Source: Paludibacteraceae bacterium
GTDB lineage: Bacteria; Bacteroidota; Bacteroidia; Bacteroidales; Paludibacteraceae
Reading direction: 5' to 3'
DNA: 64,000 nucleotides
NCBI GenBank assembly: GCA_017450605.1
Contig: JAFSTG010000039.1
Span: 1-64,000, forward strand
The notes under the pieces were generated by a model. The model had not been told where the DNA came from, searched no databases, and saw only the letters and a program-made list of their open reading frames with translations. Position numbers and translations under genes: made by a program. Below are positions 62,226 through 64,000 of the stretch, piece after piece (positions within the stretch are counted from its first letter, which is position 1; every line of letters begins with the position of its first letter).

Positions 62226-64000
62226 GTGAGACGATTTCTTATAATATTACTTGTTTTAGCAAGCAGCCTTGCGTTGTTTGCACGGTCGTCTCGAGCTGAT
62301 AAACAAAAGCAACGTCTAATAGAAAACATCAATAAAGGTAACTTCGACAAAGCACTGAGAAACATTAAAAAGGTTGAGGATTGGAGTTTTGATGAAGAAA
62401 ATGTTAGTTTGTATGTAAACATCAATTCCGGATTAAATTTTTTCGGCTACGCTGATTCTATTGGCTTTCAAATTCCGGCAGTTGATAGTTTGGCTATTTA
62501 CATAGCACAGGAAAGCGAGATATTGGGCTATTACAATTATTATTACAGCGATTATAATAATGCTTTACCTTACTATAAATTAAGTTCTAACATATATAAA
62601 TCTATTTTAGGTGAGAATCATTCTCAGTATGCTGCATCTTTGGGTAATTTAGGAATTCTATATATGACTATCGGCGATTATACTGAAGCTGAGCAATATT
62701 ATCTTCAATCCTTAGAATCAATAAAATCTATTTTAGGAGAGAATAATCCTCAGTATGCCGCGTCGCTTATGAATTTAGGACTTCTTTATTCTGATATGGG
62801 CGATTATTCTAAAGCAGAGCAATACTATCTTGAATCTTTAGAAATCACAAAAAATGTTTTAGGGGAGAATCATGCTGAGTATGCCACGTCTCTCAATAAT
62901 TTAGGCGGTCTTTATTCTGATATAGGCGATTATTCCAAGGCCAAACAATATTATCTTCAATCTTTAGAAATCAGAAGGAACATTTTTGGCGAGAATCATC
63001 CAATGTATGCAGCATCACTGTTGAGTTTAGGAAATTTATATTTTAACATCGGCAATTACTCTAAAGCAGAGCAATACTATCTTGAGAAATTAGACATCAC
63101 AAAAAATGTTTTCGGAAAGGATCATCTTGATTATGCTACATCTCTGCATAATTTAGGTATTCTTTATCGTAATATTGGCGATTATTCCAAGGCAGAGCAA
63201 TATCATCTTGTTGCATTGAAAATAATAAATAATATCTTAGGTGAGAATCATCCTCAGTATGCCACGGCGCTTATGAGTTTAGGCAGTCTTTATAGTGTTA
63301 TGGGCGATTATTCTAAAGCAGAACAATATTATCTTGAAGCACTATCTCTCAGAAAAAATAATTTAGGCGAAAATCATCCTGATTATGCTATGTCGCTTAT
63401 GAATTTAGGGCTTCTTTATTCTGATATAGGTGATTATTCTAAAGCTGAGCAATATTATCTTGAATCCTTAGATATCAAAAAAAGAATTTTTGGGGTAAAT
63501 CATCCTCAGTATGCGGCTTCTCTTAATAATTTAGGACGCCTTTATAGTTCTATTGGTGATTATTCTAAAGCAGAACAATATTATCTTGAATCCTTAAATA
63601 TCAAAAAGAAAATTTTAGGTGAGAATCATCCTAATTGTGCCATGTCTCTAACAGGTTTAGGACTTCTTTCTCATAACATGGGCGACTATTCTAAGGCAGA
63701 GCAATATTTTCTAAAGAATAAAAATATTACAGAATCTGTTTTCTTGCAATCGCTTGACTATATGTCGGAGCAACAGAGAGAGTTATTTTGGAATACAATA
63801 AAAACAACTTACGAATATACATATCCTAAGTTTACTTACCGTTATAAAACTGCAAAACCCGACATTTCCATTTTTGCATACAACAACGAGCTTTTTACCA
63901 AAGGCTTACTGCTCAATTCCTCAGAATCTATCAAGCGTTCTATAATAGATAGCCGTGATACCACGTTAATTCGTCAATATAGTGAATTAGTCGCCAAGAA
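62226..64000 (+). CDS. TPR-repeat protein, probable CHAT-domain family, 3' end cut by window
   Basis: The frame is open from GTG at 62226 to the window end; the C-terminus is missing. A TGA lies nine bases before the GTG, and a signal peptide (RRFLIILLVLASSLALFA) follows it directly, which supports this start. Residues about 127-504 are nine gap-free 42-residue repeats of kinesin-light-chain-type TPR (LGENHPQYAASLxNLGxLY, then GDYSKAEQYYLESLxIKK). After the repeats comes the linker with ELFTKGLLLNSSESIKRS, which in known proteins leads into a CHAT caspase-like protease domain. That domain is expected beyond the window. The gene is AT-rich compared with aroA upstream. Confidence 0.85.
   Translation, partial: MRRFLIILLVLASSLALFARSSRADKQKQRLIENINKGNFDKALRNIKKVEDWSFDEENVSLYVNINSGLNFFGYADSIGFQIPAVDSLAIYIAQESEILGYYNYYYSDYNNALPYYKLSSNIYKSILGENHSQYAASLGNLGILYMTIGDYTEAEQYYLQSLESIKSILGENNPQYAASLMNLGLLYSDMGDYSKAEQYYLESLEITKNVLGENHAEYATSLNNLGGLYSDIGDYSKAKQYYLQSLEIRRNIFGENHPMYAASLLSLGNLYFNIGNYSKAEQYYLEKLDITKNVFGKDHLDYATSLHNLGILYRNIGDYSKAEQYHLVALKIINNILGENHPQYATALMSLGSLYSVMGDYSKAEQYYLEALSLRKNNLGENHPDYAMSLMNLGLLYSDIGDYSKAEQYYLESLDIKKRIFGVNHPQYAASLNNLGRLYSSIGDYSKAEQYYLESLNIKKKILGENHPNCAMSLTGLGLLSHNMGDYSKAEQYFLKNKNITESVFLQSLDYMSEQQRELFWNTIKTTYEYTYPKFTYRYKTAKPDISIFAYNNELFTKGLLLNSSESIKRSIIDSRDTTLIRQYSELVAK
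62604..63737 (+). repeat. Nine tandem 126-bp TPR coding repeats
   Basis: The block is exactly 9 x 126 bases with no insertion or deletion. Several neighbouring units share long identical stretches (for example GGCGATTATTCTAAAGCAGA), so the array has expanded recently or is kept uniform by gene conversion. Confidence 0.9.

Overview
The window is a chromosomal segment of a Bacteroidales-type bacterium (phylum Bacteroidota) of moderate G+C. Three things point there. Nearly every operon starts behind the promoter TTTG-N19/20-TAnnTTTG that is specific to this phylum, and I could place it 16 times. Ribosome binding sites of the Shine-Dalgarno type are mostly absent. Many genes belong to families typical of the phylum: a V-type ATPase with the DUF2764 subunit, a NagB/LmbE fusion, a MurF-Alr fusion, GldG, a PorT-type barrel, a TonB receptor with a calycin-like lipoprotein, and a BadF-type amino-sugar kinase with MurQ. 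Genus cannot be fixed from this window.

Layout. 1-8.7 kb: end of a secreted protein, a MurNAc/GlcNAc kinase-murQ operon, divergent NagB/LmbE fusion and serpin, a phosphatase, guanine deaminase and a PnuC-like transporter. 8.8-11.6 kb: calycin-like lipoprotein and TonB receptor. 12-14.4 kb: tcdA and cysK-cysE. 14.5-20.9 kb: a broken-up V-ATPase locus (subunit A, then DUF2764 and E) with msrC, an esterase, dtd and a small lipoprotein in between. 21.2-23 kb: an AT-rich type II restriction-modification pair. 23-32.3 kb: murF-alr fusion (shortened) and dxs-trkA-trkH plus two poorly known genes. 32.4-37.2 kb: rpsA with a structured leader, convergent with valS. 37.2-41.8 kb: exopolysaccharide export operon (two Wza-type lipoproteins and a BY-kinase with PYGS repeats) preceded by a candidate structured small RNA. 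41.9-49.5 kb: a long minus-strand operon nadE-dsbD-rlmB-rluA family-iorA-iorB. 49.6-64 kb: tRNA-Glu, then a long plus-strand run lolA-recF-PPIase-gldG-LysM protein-PorT-udp-DPP III-aroA-TPR protein, the last running off the window.

Most unusual signals. (1) Two inverted copies, 6.6 kb apart, of a 135-bp element: a complete promoter followed by a perfectly conserved 40-bp transcript start carrying three GACAGGA motifs at exact 11-nt spacing, then a conserved 7-codon reading frame. This looks like a small RNA or leader family that I do not recognise. (2) A roughly 170-nt multi-hairpin RNA with its own promoter and terminator upstream of the polysaccharide operon. (3) An rpsA leader with a 17-codon upstream frame that overlaps a long hairpin. 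(4) Several enzymes with missing parts: the NagB-like domain lacks the usual catalytic residues, the MurF half of MurF-Alr lacks its C-terminal domain, and AroA is much shortened. (5) A TPR protein with nine gap-free 42-residue repeats of the type that precedes CHAT protease domains.
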